Of a stretch of 64,000 bases of DNA, positions 16,845-25,930 are shown piece after piece. Numbering within the stretch: position 1 is the first letter of the stretch; every line of letters begins with the position of its first letter. The stretch spans positions 726,226-790,225 of the forward strand of contig CAVWCL010000001.1 of NCBI GenBank assembly GCA_963753485.1, written 5' to 3'. The notes under the pieces were generated by a model, which was not told where the DNA came from, did no database searches, and saw nothing but the letters and a program-made list of their open reading frames with translations. This DNA comes from CAWDLX01 sp963753485. GTDB lineage: Bacteria; Actinomycetota; Actinomycetes; Mycobacteriales; Micromonosporaceae. Position numbers and translations under genes: made by a program.

Positions 16845-17897
16845 TCAGATATGCTCTCGTCTCCGCCGTGCGATAAAACCTGCTATGCCTACCGCCGCGA
16901 CGAGGGTTACCCCATCGAATAGCGGTTCGACAAAGAAATTGACACCCAGTTGCTCTAATCCGGACACGCCCACCGCGAGGATGAGGACGGCGACGCAGGT
17001 ACCCCACACGTTGACCCGACCGGGCCTGATTGTCGTCGAACCGAGCAGGGCGCCCACGAAGGCTGGCAACAGGTACTCCGGGCCGAGGTTGCTCTGGGCA
17101 ACACCCAGACCGGAACCCACAAACACCCCCGCGATGCCGGTGAGCAGGCCCGAAGCCATGAATCCACCGATGATGTAGCGGCCGCGCGGGATTCCGGTCA
17201 GCTCGGACGCCTTGGGGTTCGACCCCAATGCGTACATGTAGCGGCCCAGCGGAAGGAACTCGAAGCACACCCACAGGCCCAACGCCAACACCAGGGTGAT
17301 CATCGCTGGGAGTGTGATGCCATAGAACCTGGTATGGCTGATCGCCGAAAATGCGTCGGGCAGGATCCCTCCTATCTGGCCGCCGCCGGTATACCACAAC
17401 GAGAAGCCGTACACCGCATATCCAACACCCAATGTGGCAATGAACGAATCGATCCGGCCGAAATGGACAAGCAGCCCATTGATCAGGCCGAGCAGGAGCC
17501 CGGCGCCCATAGCGGCCAGCACCGCCAGCGGCCACGCCAGGTTGGGCGACTGGACCTGGAGAACCACGACGATGATGCTGGTGGCGCCGATCCCGTACCC
17601 CACTGACAAGTCGTACTGTCCACATGCGATGACGATCATCTCGCCGAACGCGAGTAGCAGGATGGGAATCTGTCCAGCCAGGATGCCGCGGAGAGTGAGG
17701 GCGGTGGGGAACGTGTCCGGCAATACGATCGAGAAGAGAATGATGAGGAACACGGCGAGCATCGTGAGGCCGTGGACGCTGAACAGGTGACCGATGGACG
17801 GAGGGCGCCAGCGCCGCTGCGCGGGCTGCTCGTCTGCAGCCTCGGGTCGGCGTGGGTCCACCGGATCCTCGTTCGCGACACCGAGAGTCTTCCTCAT
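16845..17897 (-). CDS. CUT2-type ABC transporter permease
   Basis: A 350-aa integral membrane protein of the RbsC/AraH family with 8-10 hydrophobic segments (e.g. LTMLAVFLIILFSIVLPDTF near residue 45). The conserved cytoplasmic loop is ALGSNPKASELTGIP, the EAA-like contact to the ATPase. GQYDLSVGYGIGATSI is the hallmark of the ribose-type permease (usually GxIDLSVG). Start ATG 17897 overlaps the stop of the ATPase gene by ATGA. It pairs with the ATPase upstream and the binding protein downstream. The C-terminus ends RRRREHI. Confidence 0.87.
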   Translation of the reverse strand: MRKTLGVANEDPVDPRRPEAADEQPAQRRWRPPSIGHLFSVHGLTMLAVFLIILFSIVLPDTFPTALTLRGILAGQIPILLLAFGEMIVIACGQYDLSVGYGIGATSIIVVVLQVQSPNLAWPLAVLAAMGAGLLLGLINGLLVHFGRIDSFIATLGVGYAVYGFSLWYTGGGQIGGILPDAFSAISHTRFYGITLPAMITLVLALGLWVCFEFLPLGRYMYALGSNPKASELTGIPRGRYIIGGFMASGLLTGIAGVFVGSGLGVAQSNLGPEYLLPAFVGALLGSTTIRPGRVNVWGTCVAVLILAVGVSGLEQLGVNFFVEPLFDGVTLVAAVGIAGFIARRRREHI

Positions 17898-19396
17898 CGC
17901 ACTGGCGTCTCTTGATCGGCGCCACCCACGAGAGCGATCAGGTGGTTCACGGACATTGATTCTCGCGGCACCTCGGCCCGGACGCCGGTCCGGTCGAATA
18001 CCAGTGCGCGGCTGCACTCGCCGGCGATCTCCTCCAGGTCGGACGACACGATCACGACCGCCCGGTCGGCGCCGAGTGCCTCGTTCAGGAAGCTGTAGAT
18101 CTCGGCCTTGGCGCCGACATCGACCCCCTGGGTGGGTTCTTCGAGGACGAGTACTTTGCTCGCGATCGTCATCGCGCGAGCGAGGGCGACCTTCTGCTGG
18201 TTTCCTCCGCTCAGCGTGCTGGCCAAGCGGGCGCTGCCGCGGGGCCGGATCCGGAACCGGGTCATGATGGCGTCCGCGCGCCGCGACTCCGCCCGGCGAC
18301 GGACCGGGTGAAACAACCGGCGCCCGAGCGAGGCGGGATTGAGAAACAGGTTCTCCTGGATGCTCATGTCCGCGCTGATGGATTCCTCACGGTTGCCGGA
18401 TACGAACGCGATGCCCTCGTGCAGAGCATGCTGCGGAGTCGACAACAGGACCGGACGACCGCCGACCTGGATCGACCCCGAGGTCGTCCGTTCGACGCCG
18501 CAGAGGGCGCGCCCGACCGGCTGGTGGGCCGCGCCCCGCAGGCCACACATCCCGAGAATCTCGCCGCCGCGAAGCGTAAAGCTCACCGGACCGACCGGGC
18601 CGATCGTGATGTCGCGCGCCTCGAGCACCGCCGAAGAGCCGTCCTGACCGGGTTTATGGAAGATCTCCACCGGCGGCCGGCCGACAATGTGCAGGACGAG
18701 CTCGCGTGGGCTGGTCTGCTCGATCGATGTCGAGGCGACCTTGTGTCCATCGCGCAGGACGGTGACCCAGTCGGCAATCCGGAATATCTCGTCCAACCGG
18801 TGGCTGACGTAGATCATCGTCAGGTGGGCTTGCCGCAGCATGTGCAGGACCCCGAACAGCTTGGCGACGTCCGCTTCGGGCAGGCTCGCGGTTGGCTCGT
18901 CGAGCACGAGCACATCGCTCTTGGCCGCGAGCGCGCGGGCGATCGCGACGATTGTCTTATCCGTCTTGCTGAGGCTCCCCAGGATCGCGTCGGGCGAGAT
19001 GTCCGCATCCAGCACGGCGAGCGCCTCGCGCGCTTCACGACTCAGGCGGCGCCAGTCGATCAGGCCACCGCGGCGCGCATAGCCCCGAACCACGGCGATG
19101 TTCTCCGCCACCGACATCCAGTCGAACAGACCCAGGTCCTGGTGGATGAAGTTGATCGGGAGGCGATCCACCGCTCGGCCGGTGATCTCCTTACCTTTGA
19201 ACAGGATGGTCCCGCTGTCGTGCCGGTAGACCCCGGCCAGCAGCTTGATCAAGGTGGACTTGCCAGCCCCGTTGGCACCCAGCAACGCGTGGATATGACC
19301 CGGCGCGATGTCGAGGTCGATCCCGGCGACCGCAACCGTGGCACCGAACTGCTTGACCACGCCGCGGAACGAGAGCACCGGCTCGACCGTGTCCAC
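17894..19396 (-). CDS. CUT2-type ABC transporter ATP-binding protein
   Basis: A 500-aa duplicated ATPase like RbsA/XylG. Domain 1 has Walker A GANGAGKST, a degenerate signature LSKTDKTIVAIA and Walker B VLVLDEPTASLP. Domain 2 has a degenerate Walker A (GLRGAAHQPVG) but a good signature LSGGNQQ and Walker B VLVLEEPTQGVDVG. This asymmetry is normal for the family. I chose GTG 19396 (GGAGGT with 6-nt spacing) over a GTG nine codons earlier; it places the start 51 nt from the promoter box, close to the 48-nt spacing at the UGSC unit. First gene of the long minus-strand operon. Confidence 0.87.
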   Translation of the reverse strand: MDTVEPVLSFRGVVKQFGATVAVAGIDLDIAPGHIHALLGANGAGKSTLIKLLAGVYRHDSGTILFKGKEITGRAVDRLPINFIHQDLGLFDWMSVAENIAVVRGYARRGGLIDWRRLSREAREALAVLDADISPDAILGSLSKTDKTIVAIARALAAKSDVLVLDEPTASLPEADVAKLFGVLHMLRQAHLTMIYVSHRLDEIFRIADWVTVLRDGHKVASTSIEQTSPRELVLHIVGRPPVEIFHKPGQDGSSAVLEARDITIGPVGPVSFTLRGGEILGMCGLRGAAHQPVGRALCGVERTTSGSIQVGGRPVLLSTPQHALHEGIAFVSGNREESISADMSIQENLFLNPASLGRRLFHPVRRRAESRRADAIMTRFRIRPRGSARLASTLSGGNQQKVALARAMTIASKVLVLEEPTQGVDVGAKAEIYSFLNEALGADRAVVIVSSDLEEIAGECSRALVFDRTGVRAEVPRESMSVNHLIALVGGADQETPVR

Positions 19397-19446
19397 CGAC
19401 CACCTCCACGGGTGAGCGGCCACGACCTCAGCCGCCAGGCGGCGAG

Positions 19447-19459
19447 ACTATATCTTATC
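19447..19459 (-). promoter_or_regulatory. Promoter/operator box of the transporter operon
   Basis: On the minus strand GATAAGATATAGT contains a TATAGT -10. It matches 11 of 13 positions of the box before the UGSC unit. No convincing -35 hexamer is visible in either case, suggesting an activator or another sigma factor, or simply that the shared string is the regulator site. Confidence 0.5.
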
Positions 19460-19914
19460 GGGTTAGCTGGCCAGCCCCCTCGGTACGCCGGCACCGACTG
19501 AGATCAGGATGTTACAAAGCCCAGGCCCCGCCGCTTGGCGGGGGCGGTGAACCCGAATGAGGCACCGTCGTGGCGGCTGTGCGAGCGTCCTGCCTCTCGG
19601 TGCCGACCCGTCGGGCGGGTTGCGATGCTTCGACAGTTGTGGCGGTTCGGAGGCTTTGCATATGAATCGTTCCGCGCGTCGCGTACGCGGCCTAAGTGGT
19701 CCGCGCCTTATGTTCGTCGGCGTCGGCGGTCATGTTCGACCGACGCGCGCCGGTCGGTCTGGAGATCAGTGCCCCGCTCGCGCTCGCTAACGAAGCGCCA
19801 GGCAAGGAAAGGCCATGCGCGACGGCTCGATCGTGTCGACATCGATCATTTCATTCCTTTATGCTTATCGATCATTACCGCGGGGACCCATACGATGTGA
19901 TCGAGGAGGGCACG
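19460..19914. other. Gene-free stretch of about 450 bp
   Basis: No convincing gene on either strand. Short open frames here have no family features or ribosome binding site. The GC content drops towards 19860-19910, just before the secreted-protein gene, which probably contains its promoter. I recognise no repeat or RNA. Confidence 0.4.
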
Positions 19915-21105
19915 GTGCTGAAACGATGCGCGGCCAGGCTTGGATTCGTTGGTGTTCTCATGTTCGGCGTACTGGTCGCACCGCAGTCGGCTGGGGCCAC
20001 GACACTACCGCCGCCGTGTGAGATAGGTGGGCCAGGGCCGAGCGCCTGTGCCGGTAACGTCACATTCTCCTCCTACTACTTAAGCTCGCCTTTCCGCCCG
20101 TTCCAGGGGGTCAGTGGGCAAGTCACCCAGCCGGACGTCTATATCAATTTCTCCTCGCCCTATGTGCGCTATGTACGGGTATGGGCAAATGACCCGGACT
20201 CGTCATACAGCAAGGCCTGGGTGTATCGGTACCAGTGCTGCTGGGTGCAGTTTGCCGGCATTGCCGGCGATGCCCAGCCCAATGTGTATTCGTGGGGCGG
20301 CGGCGTGGGCACGTACGGCCAGATATTCACCGCAGTGGAGCTCCAGTCGCCCAGCGGTGACTACGTGAACTGGCACGTGGAGTATCAGACGTATGTGACT
20401 CCTGGTGGGTCGTGGTGCAAGGTGACCCTGCAGAGCTCATCCTGTCAGGGCGTCACGGCGACCGTTTCGCCGTACTACCAGGGCAGCATCTTCGACCCGT
20501 TCCAGGGTACGAACAACGGAACCGGGGCACAGGCGCCGATCGACATCACTTTCCAGTACCCGCTCCGGCAGGTGGCCGTGACCGCGGTCGACCCGGACTT
20601 CGGCGGCAACCGGATGGAGGCGTACGCGGCCGACGGCACGTTGCTGGGCACCACATACTTCAATGGAGATGACAATGTCGGCTGGACGTCATACAGCACC
20701 AAGTCCTTTGCCGCCAGCGGCATTACCCGCATCAGGCTCATCGCCGCTGACAATGACTACACGGTGTTCACCGGACTGACGGCCTGGCCGCTGAATCCGC
20801 CTCCGCTCTCGGTGTCCATCAATGGACCGGGCAGCATCACGGTCAAGGGTACCTATACGTTCACCGCGTCCTACTCCAACTTCGATCCGAACCCGACGTT
20901 CAACTGGTCCGAACGATTCTGCAACAGCGGCTCGTGCTCATCGTGGCTCGCCGTCGGCGGCAACAGTGCCACCTTCACCCGTACGCTCAGCCCGGACTGC
21001 TCGGGAACCGGCGACAACTCGTTCGAGCTGCAATTGGTGATGCACAACAGCGACGGCCGAACCGCCACCGCCAATCACACAACCTGGCTCTGTAACCTGC
21101 CGTAG
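19915..21105 (+). CDS. Secreted protein with duplicated beta-sandwich domain and Ig-like tail
   Basis: A 396-aa exported protein. Start GTG 19915 has GAGGAGGG 4-5 nt before it. The signal peptide is LKRCAARLGFVGVLMFGVLV with likely cleavage after AQSAGA or so. Two related domains follow: FSSYYLSSPFRPFQG...DVYINFSSPYVRYVRVWANDPD and VSPYYQGSIFDPFQG...PIDITFQYPLRQVAVTAVDPDFG, each a PFQG motif followed by a Val-rich strand pair and an Asp-containing turn. The last ~110 residues look Ig-like (SVSINGPGSITVKGTYTFTA) with paired Cys (FCNSGSCSSW, DCSG...WLC). Composition is rich in Ser, Tyr and Asn and lower in GC than neighbours. I do not recognise the family; a cell-surface binding role is likely. 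Confidence 0.7.
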   Translation: MLKRCAARLGFVGVLMFGVLVAPQSAGATTLPPPCEIGGPGPSACAGNVTFSSYYLSSPFRPFQGVSGQVTQPDVYINFSSPYVRYVRVWANDPDSSYSKAWVYRYQCCWVQFAGIAGDAQPNVYSWGGGVGTYGQIFTAVELQSPSGDYVNWHVEYQTYVTPGGSWCKVTLQSSSCQGVTATVSPYYQGSIFDPFQGTNNGTGAQAPIDITFQYPLRQVAVTAVDPDFGGNRMEAYAADGTLLGTTYFNGDDNVGWTSYSTKSFAASGITRIRLIAADNDYTVFTGLTAWPLNPPPLSVSINGPGSITVKGTYTFTASYSNFDPNPTFNWSERFCNSGSCSSWLAVGGNSATFTRTLSPDCSGTGDNSFELQLVMHNSDGRTATANHTTWLCNLP

Positions 21106-21149
21106 ATCCGCCGGAACGGCCGGATGACCGTCGGCTCACCTGTGGGCCC

Positions 21150-21425
21150 CGGTCCGATGTGTCCGAAGGTGGCACCTGCGTGTCCGCTGCCGGCACCGTG
21201 GTGGCCCGGCCGAGGCTGTCGTAGGTGTACCCGGTGGTGAGCCGGTCGGCGGTGTCGTAGGTCCACGTCGCCGTGCTCGCGCCGGTCGTGGTCTGGCATG
21301 ACCCGTCCGTCGCCGGGTCGTAGCTGGACAGCGACGTCCGGTCGCTGGCCTTGCCGGCCGTGGTGTTCCCGAAGCCGTACACCCAGGTGAGGCATTGACC
21401 GTTGAGGACTTCGTGCACCTGGCCC
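21150..21425 (-). pseudogene. RHS/YD-repeat protein fragment
   Basis: A minus-strand frame reads EVLNGQCLTWVYGFG, later LSSYDPATDG, then TATWTYDTADRLTTG and YTYDSLGRATTVPA, the unmistakable YD-repeat signature of RHS polymorphic toxins. Only about 90 residues survive, with no start codon, and the frame runs into unrelated sequence at both ends. It is a remnant of a much larger gene, probably a large secreted toxin. Confidence 0.8.
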
Positions 21426-21441
21426 GGCCCGTCGGGCGAAC

Positions 21442-22830
21442 TCAGCGCAGGGCGTCGGCCAAGGCCGCCCGCATGGCGACACCGAAGGCGTCGAGGAACA
21501 GTGGGTGGACGGCGGCATGGCCAGTGACGTTGGCGCCGTTCATCTCGAACGGTACGACCCGGCCATCGTCGCTGATGAGGAAGTCGACCGAGCCGTACGC
21601 GAACGGTAGCGCCATTCCGGTAGCCGCCCGCTCGGCGGTGATCGCGCGGGTCCACAGCAGTACCGCGAACCGACCGAGCCGCTCGAGCTTCTTCGCCCCG
21701 AGGCCCAATGCGGCGAGCACGTCCGGATCCGACAACGGCAGTTCGCGGTGGCCGGAGACGTCGACCGAGGTGAGGTTCGTCGAGCGTGTCGACGCGTCGA
21801 GTTGGGTGGGGTCACCGAACGGCGCCTGCGTGAGGCAGACCATGCCGGGGATCGCGCGTACCACCGTCCCGGAGGGATCAGCGACGACAAACATGCGCAG
21901 CTCACACACCTGCCCGTCGATCTTGTGGGACTCCACGACGGTGGACAGCGTGATCGGGTAGGGATCGGCATGACCGTACGTGTCGGCCATTGCCGCTTCC
22001 ATCGCGTCGAGTACGTCCTCAACGGAGCGACGCCGGGGCCGGCGATCGTGGGGGCTGAGAAACGAGACAGCGGTGCCGCGCGAGGCCGCGAACGGCCGAT
22101 ACACCACCGCGCGTCCTTGGGCCAGCCACTCCTCGCTCGCGGCCAGCACCTCCGCGCGGTCCCAGCCGATGCGCCCTTGCGGCAACGTTGTGCCGAGGTC
22201 AGACAGATCGTGGCGATGGCGCTGGAAATGGGCCATCTGCGCGGCCTTGAACAGCGCGAGCCCGGTTCCGTTGACCAGTCGGGTCCGCAGCCGGCCGATG
22301 GCTGGAATGTGCGTGAAGTCCACCCCACGGGCCGGCTTGGGCCACAGCCCGGCGCGCATCAGGAATCCAACGATCATTTCGCCCGCCACGGCGTCGACTT
22401 GTCGATCGTCGACGGCGAGCAGGTTGTCCGGGGTGACCGAAAGTCGGGGCAGCACGGCATCGAACGAGCAGAAAAGCAGGATGCTCTCGGCCGAGTCGGT
22501 CGCCGCCAACGCGCCGCGATCGAGGCCGTCCTCAGTGAGGACCCGGAATTGTGAGTTCGTATCGAGGAACAGGTTGGCACACATCGCCCGGTCGCTGATG
22601 TCGGCCGACCCGCGCGGGTACGGCCACAGCACTGTGCTGCCGGGCGACGCCGAACCGCCCGTCCACGCCGGCGCCGGTGGCCTCGGGAGCGGCAGCGCAC
22701 TGCGCTCATAGACCTGGCGGGTGATTCGCTCCGACTGGTGCTTCGCTACTGACTCTTCATTCGCCACCGACCTGCCGTGCTGCGCGGCGCGTAACAGTGC
22801 CTCATGCATCGACGGTGTCGCCTGCGTCAC
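21442..22830 (-). CDS. ATP-grasp-like protein of unknown function
   Basis: A ~462-aa cytosolic protein. The C-terminal half fits ATP-grasp ligases: VYRPFAASRGTAVSFL in place of the ATP-binding lysine strands, CELRMFVVADPSG, and near the end YGSVDFLISDDGRVV with FEMNGANVTG, the typical Asp...Glu-Met-Asn metal-binding strand. The N-terminal half (PYPRGSADIS, MCANLFLDTNSQFRVL) is not recognised. ATP-grasp enzymes join a carboxylate to an amine or thiol. Start is uncertain: GTG 22830 or ATG 22809, neither with a clear ribosome binding site. No partner gene is adjacent; it is surrounded by gene remnants. Confidence 0.6.
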   Translation of the reverse strand: MTQATPSMHEALLRAAQHGRSVANEESVAKHQSERITRQVYERSALPLPRPPAPAWTGGSASPGSTVLWPYPRGSADISDRAMCANLFLDTNSQFRVLTEDGLDRGALAATDSAESILLFCSFDAVLPRLSVTPDNLLAVDDRQVDAVAGEMIVGFLMRAGLWPKPARGVDFTHIPAIGRLRTRLVNGTGLALFKAAQMAHFQRHRHDLSDLGTTLPQGRIGWDRAEVLAASEEWLAQGRAVVYRPFAASRGTAVSFLSPHDRRPRRRSVEDVLDAMEAAMADTYGHADPYPITLSTVVESHKIDGQVCELRMFVVADPSGTVVRAIPGMVCLTQAPFGDPTQLDASTRSTNLTSVDVSGHRELPLSDPDVLAALGLGAKKLERLGRFAVLLWTRAITAERAATGMALPFAYGSVDFLISDDGRVVPFEMNGANVTGHAAVHPLFLDAFGVAMRAALADALR

Positions 22831-22984
22831 GTTCGCTATCGAGAACCGTTGCGGATTCCACGATTTCGCTTTCCATCCGACACTCCCTCGACATGCTCAA
22901 TGCACACAGTGCTCAGAAGCGCGGCCACGGTTCTGACGACGCCCATGAGGCGTTCCATCCCGTTCCACCCTCCGGGGCCTTGAG

Positions 22985-23512
22985 GTGTCCGCCGCCCGCG
23001 CGCTACCGCTGGACGAGTCGGCCCGACTCATGGCGCTGCTCGGCATGGGGCTGTTCGACACCGCGGTCGTCACCACGCTGACTAAGTCCACCTATCGCCA
23101 CTGGCGGCCTACGACCGCCATCCGGGAGGCGGACACCGATGGCAACCCGCTGACCCAGGCCGACCCGACGTGGGTGTCCCGCGCCGGCAGTGTCGGTGGC
23201 ACGCCCGAGTATGTATCAGGGCACAGCTCCTTCAGCGCGGCCGGTGCCGGGGTGCTGGACGGATTCTTCTGCTCCGACCACATCAGCTTCACGCTGACGA
23301 CTGACACCGCGCCCGGTGGTGTCGCGCGCTCCTATCCGAGCTTCACCGCCGCGGCGGCCGAGGCCGGCCGGTCGCGCGTCTTCGGCGGGCAGCATCTCGA
23401 GTTCAGTAACCAGGCGGCCCTGACCATCGGTCGCGATGTCGCCGCTGACGTGCTCGCCGGGCAGCTGTTGCCGCGCTCGGGACCAACGCACCAGGGTGAC
23501 TGCCCACTGTAG
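22985..23512 (+). pseudogene. Truncated vanadium-dependent haloperoxidase/PAP2 family
   Basis: 175 codons matching the C-terminal catalytic half of the family: DTAVVTTLTKSTYRHWRPTTAIRE holds the first vanadate-binding Lys/Arg, EYVSGHSSFSAAGAG the Ser-Gly-His loop, and SRVFGGQHLEFSNQA the last Arg/His site. Full-length members have about 400-450 residues and the whole N-terminal helical bundle is missing. There is no ribosome binding site at the GTG. All active-site motifs survive, so the truncation may be fairly recent; I treat it as a pseudogene. Confidence 0.7.
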
Positions 23513-23788
23513 ACACGCAAGCCCAGATGGGTCGGCCGGGGGAGTCAGTCGCGGTGCTGCTCTCGTTTCCACTCTGCGGAACCTTGGCTGACGTGGTGCA
23601 GGCCGAAGAGGCGGGCAGGAAACCACCACTTGATAGCCCGGCCCAGTGACGTTCGCTGACACCAACAATTCGGATCGCACCCGCATTGCCGGTTGCGCGG
23701 ATTGTGAATTCGCTGCAACATACTTCTCGCCACACTCGGAGGGTACGCCGTAGGGGTCCATCCCGGGGCGCTCGGATGGGGCTCGAGG

Positions 23789-25711
23789 TCACGCCATGGT
23801 CGGCCCGGCCTCGCGCCGTGGCGGGCGTCCGCGGACTGGCCGGTACCCGGCAAACGCCGCCTCCAGTACGCCCTCGCCGCCGGTCAGCTCGGGCAGCAGC
23901 CGGTGCAGCCGCTGCCCGGCCGCCGCGGTCAGCACGGCGACCACCATCATCTCGTCGCCGCGCGGTAGTTGGTCTTCGACGACGGCGCCGAGCCGGCTCA
24001 GCTCGCGTAGCAGCGGACTGAGCGACCAGGTCGGCAGGTCCAGGGTCAGGCGGGCCAGCGGTTCGCAGACGATGGTTCCGGCCGCCGCAACCGCTTGGGC
24101 CAGCACGATTGGCGTCAGCTTGCGGAAGTCCGCGGCCGTGCTGGTCGGGCCGCGCAGGGATGGTGGCCCGTCCGCGACGCTGTAGGCGGAGTCGGTCATC
24201 GTCACCACGCAGTCGGTCACCGGCCATCCGAACCGGCCGGTCGCGAGCGCGTCCCGCACGTACTCCTGCATGTACTCAACGAAGACGTCGACGGTGCGGT
24301 ACACGTACAGTGGCACCACCCGGTAGTCGATGTCGACCCGTAGCTCGATGCCGGTGTCCGGCAGGGCCGGTTCGATCCGCAGCCCGATCGTGGCGCGGTA
24401 CGGGTTGGACGGGGTGTTCAGCCGCTCGATGGCCTGCCCGACGCCGGCGGGTCGCTCCACGCACAGCGTGGTGGTCGCGTCGAACCGGGTCGCGATGCCG
24501 AACTCGGCACGTAGCGTGGCTTGGATGACCTCCTTCTGCACCTCGCCGTAGAGCGCGACCGCGGTACCGCCCGCCTCGTCTGCCCGCACGTTGATGAGCG
24601 GGTCCTGTTCGGCGAACAGTCCCAACGCTGTGCGCAACCGGGCGCCGTCGGCTGGATCCACCGGCACCACCCGTGCCTCGAGCATCGGCGGCGCGAACTG
24701 GGCGCCGGCGTCCGGGTGAGCGGCGCCGATGAGGTCGCCGACCCGGCTCGTGGAGAGACCACGGACCGCCGCGATCTCGCCGGCCGCGACCCGATCCCGC
24801 GGTTGCCAGGCGCCGTCGACCAGGACGTGCAGAGCGGTGACCCGGTCCCGGCCGCCGGTCGGGTGGTCCCGCAGTCGCAACACCCCGTCGAACACCCGCA
24901 GGAACGCGACCTTTGCGCCGGCCGTACCCCGCTCAATCTTGAAAATCCGTCCGCTCAGGGGCCCGGTTGGGTCACCACCGGCGGCCGGCAGCAGGTCGAT
25001 CAACCCAGCCATCAGCGCCGCGATCCCGGCCCCGGTGATCGCCGACCCGGCGAACGCCGGGTACAGGCGGCCAGCGGCGGTCTGCGCGGCCAATTCGGCC
25101 CGTAGCCGCTTGCCGGTCAGCGCCGACTCGTCCGCGACGTACGCGGCGAGCATCTCATCATCTAACTTGGTGAGTACGTCGATGAGCTTGGCGAGGTCCG
25201 ATTCGGCGCTCGCCTCCCGGGTGCCGGCGTCGCGCACCCGGCTCACCGGCACGGTCGGCACGTCCAGACGGCGCGCGATCCCAGCCAGCGTGCGCCCAAA
25301 GTCAGCGCCGCCGCGGTCGATCTTGTTGACAAACATCAGCGCCGGTACCCGCAGCCGCCGCAGCGCCCGCATCAGTAGGCGCGTCTGGGGCTGTACACCC
25401 TCGACGGCCGACACGACGAGCACGGCCCCGTCGAGCACGCCAAGCACCCGATCCACCTCGGCGATGAAGTCAGGGTGGCCCGGGGTGTCGATGATGTTGA
25501 CCGTCGTCTCACCGATGCGCAGCGAAGCGACCGCGGACCGGATGGTGATTCCGCGTTCGCGCTCTAGCGCCAACGAGTCGGTCTGGGTAGTGCCGGCGTC
25601 GACGCTGCCGACGGTGTCAATGACCCCAGCGGCGAACAACAGCCGCTCGGTCAGAGTCGTCTTACCCGCATCGACATGCGCCAAGATCCCCAGATTGAGC
25701 GTGCGTGCCAA
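23789..25711 (-). CDS. Otr(A)/Tet(M)-type ribosomal protection GTPase
   Basis: A 640-aa EF-G paralogue. GTPase motifs are AHVDAGKTT (G1, residues ~11-19), RERGITIRSA (G2), DTPGHPDF (G3) and FVNKIDRGG (G4). EF-G-like domains II-V follow, including YGEVQKEVIQATLRAEFG, which is characteristic of the tetracycline ribosomal-protection branch rather than housekeeping EF-G. Such proteins eject tetracyclines from the ribosome; producer strains carry them for self-protection, and many silent homologues occur in soil actinomycetes. The start is TTG 25711 (GAAGGA about 15 nt upstream). No tetracycline biosynthesis gene is in the window, so resistance is only inferred from family. Confidence 0.83.
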   Translation of the reverse strand: MARTLNLGILAHVDAGKTTLTERLLFAAGVIDTVGSVDAGTTQTDSLALERERGITIRSAVASLRIGETTVNIIDTPGHPDFIAEVDRVLGVLDGAVLVVSAVEGVQPQTRLLMRALRRLRVPALMFVNKIDRGGADFGRTLAGIARRLDVPTVPVSRVRDAGTREASAESDLAKLIDVLTKLDDEMLAAYVADESALTGKRLRAELAAQTAAGRLYPAFAGSAITGAGIAALMAGLIDLLPAAGGDPTGPLSGRIFKIERGTAGAKVAFLRVFDGVLRLRDHPTGGRDRVTALHVLVDGAWQPRDRVAAGEIAAVRGLSTSRVGDLIGAAHPDAGAQFAPPMLEARVVPVDPADGARLRTALGLFAEQDPLINVRADEAGGTAVALYGEVQKEVIQATLRAEFGIATRFDATTTLCVERPAGVGQAIERLNTPSNPYRATIGLRIEPALPDTGIELRVDIDYRVVPLYVYRTVDVFVEYMQEYVRDALATGRFGWPVTDCVVTMTDSAYSVADGPPSLRGPTSTAADFRKLTPIVLAQAVAAAGTIVCEPLARLTLDLPTWSLSPLLRELSRLGAVVEDQLPRGDEMMVVAVLTAAAGQRLHRLLPELTGGEGVLEAAFAGYRPVRGRPPRREAGPTMA

Positions 25712-25930
25712 GCGTCCAGTCCTTCGAGGAAGCGGTCAGGGCTTCGAAAGAGTTGGACGGTGCTCGCATCTCGGCTCCAGGATCTCGGCGGACAGCGTGC
25801 CGGCCACCCGCCGGCATGCCCAGACAAACACGATCGACCCCTGGGCGCGACCGAATATCAGGGACGACCGCCGCCAAGCGATCCACACCTCGATCGTCCG
25901 CGATTCGGGTTGCGGGGTCGGCTGGTGCAG

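Noticed and set aside
16838..16851. GATATCAGATATG as operator of the binding-protein gene
   Set aside because: It overlaps the last codons and stop of the permease gene (EHI-stop), so the pattern is explained by coding.
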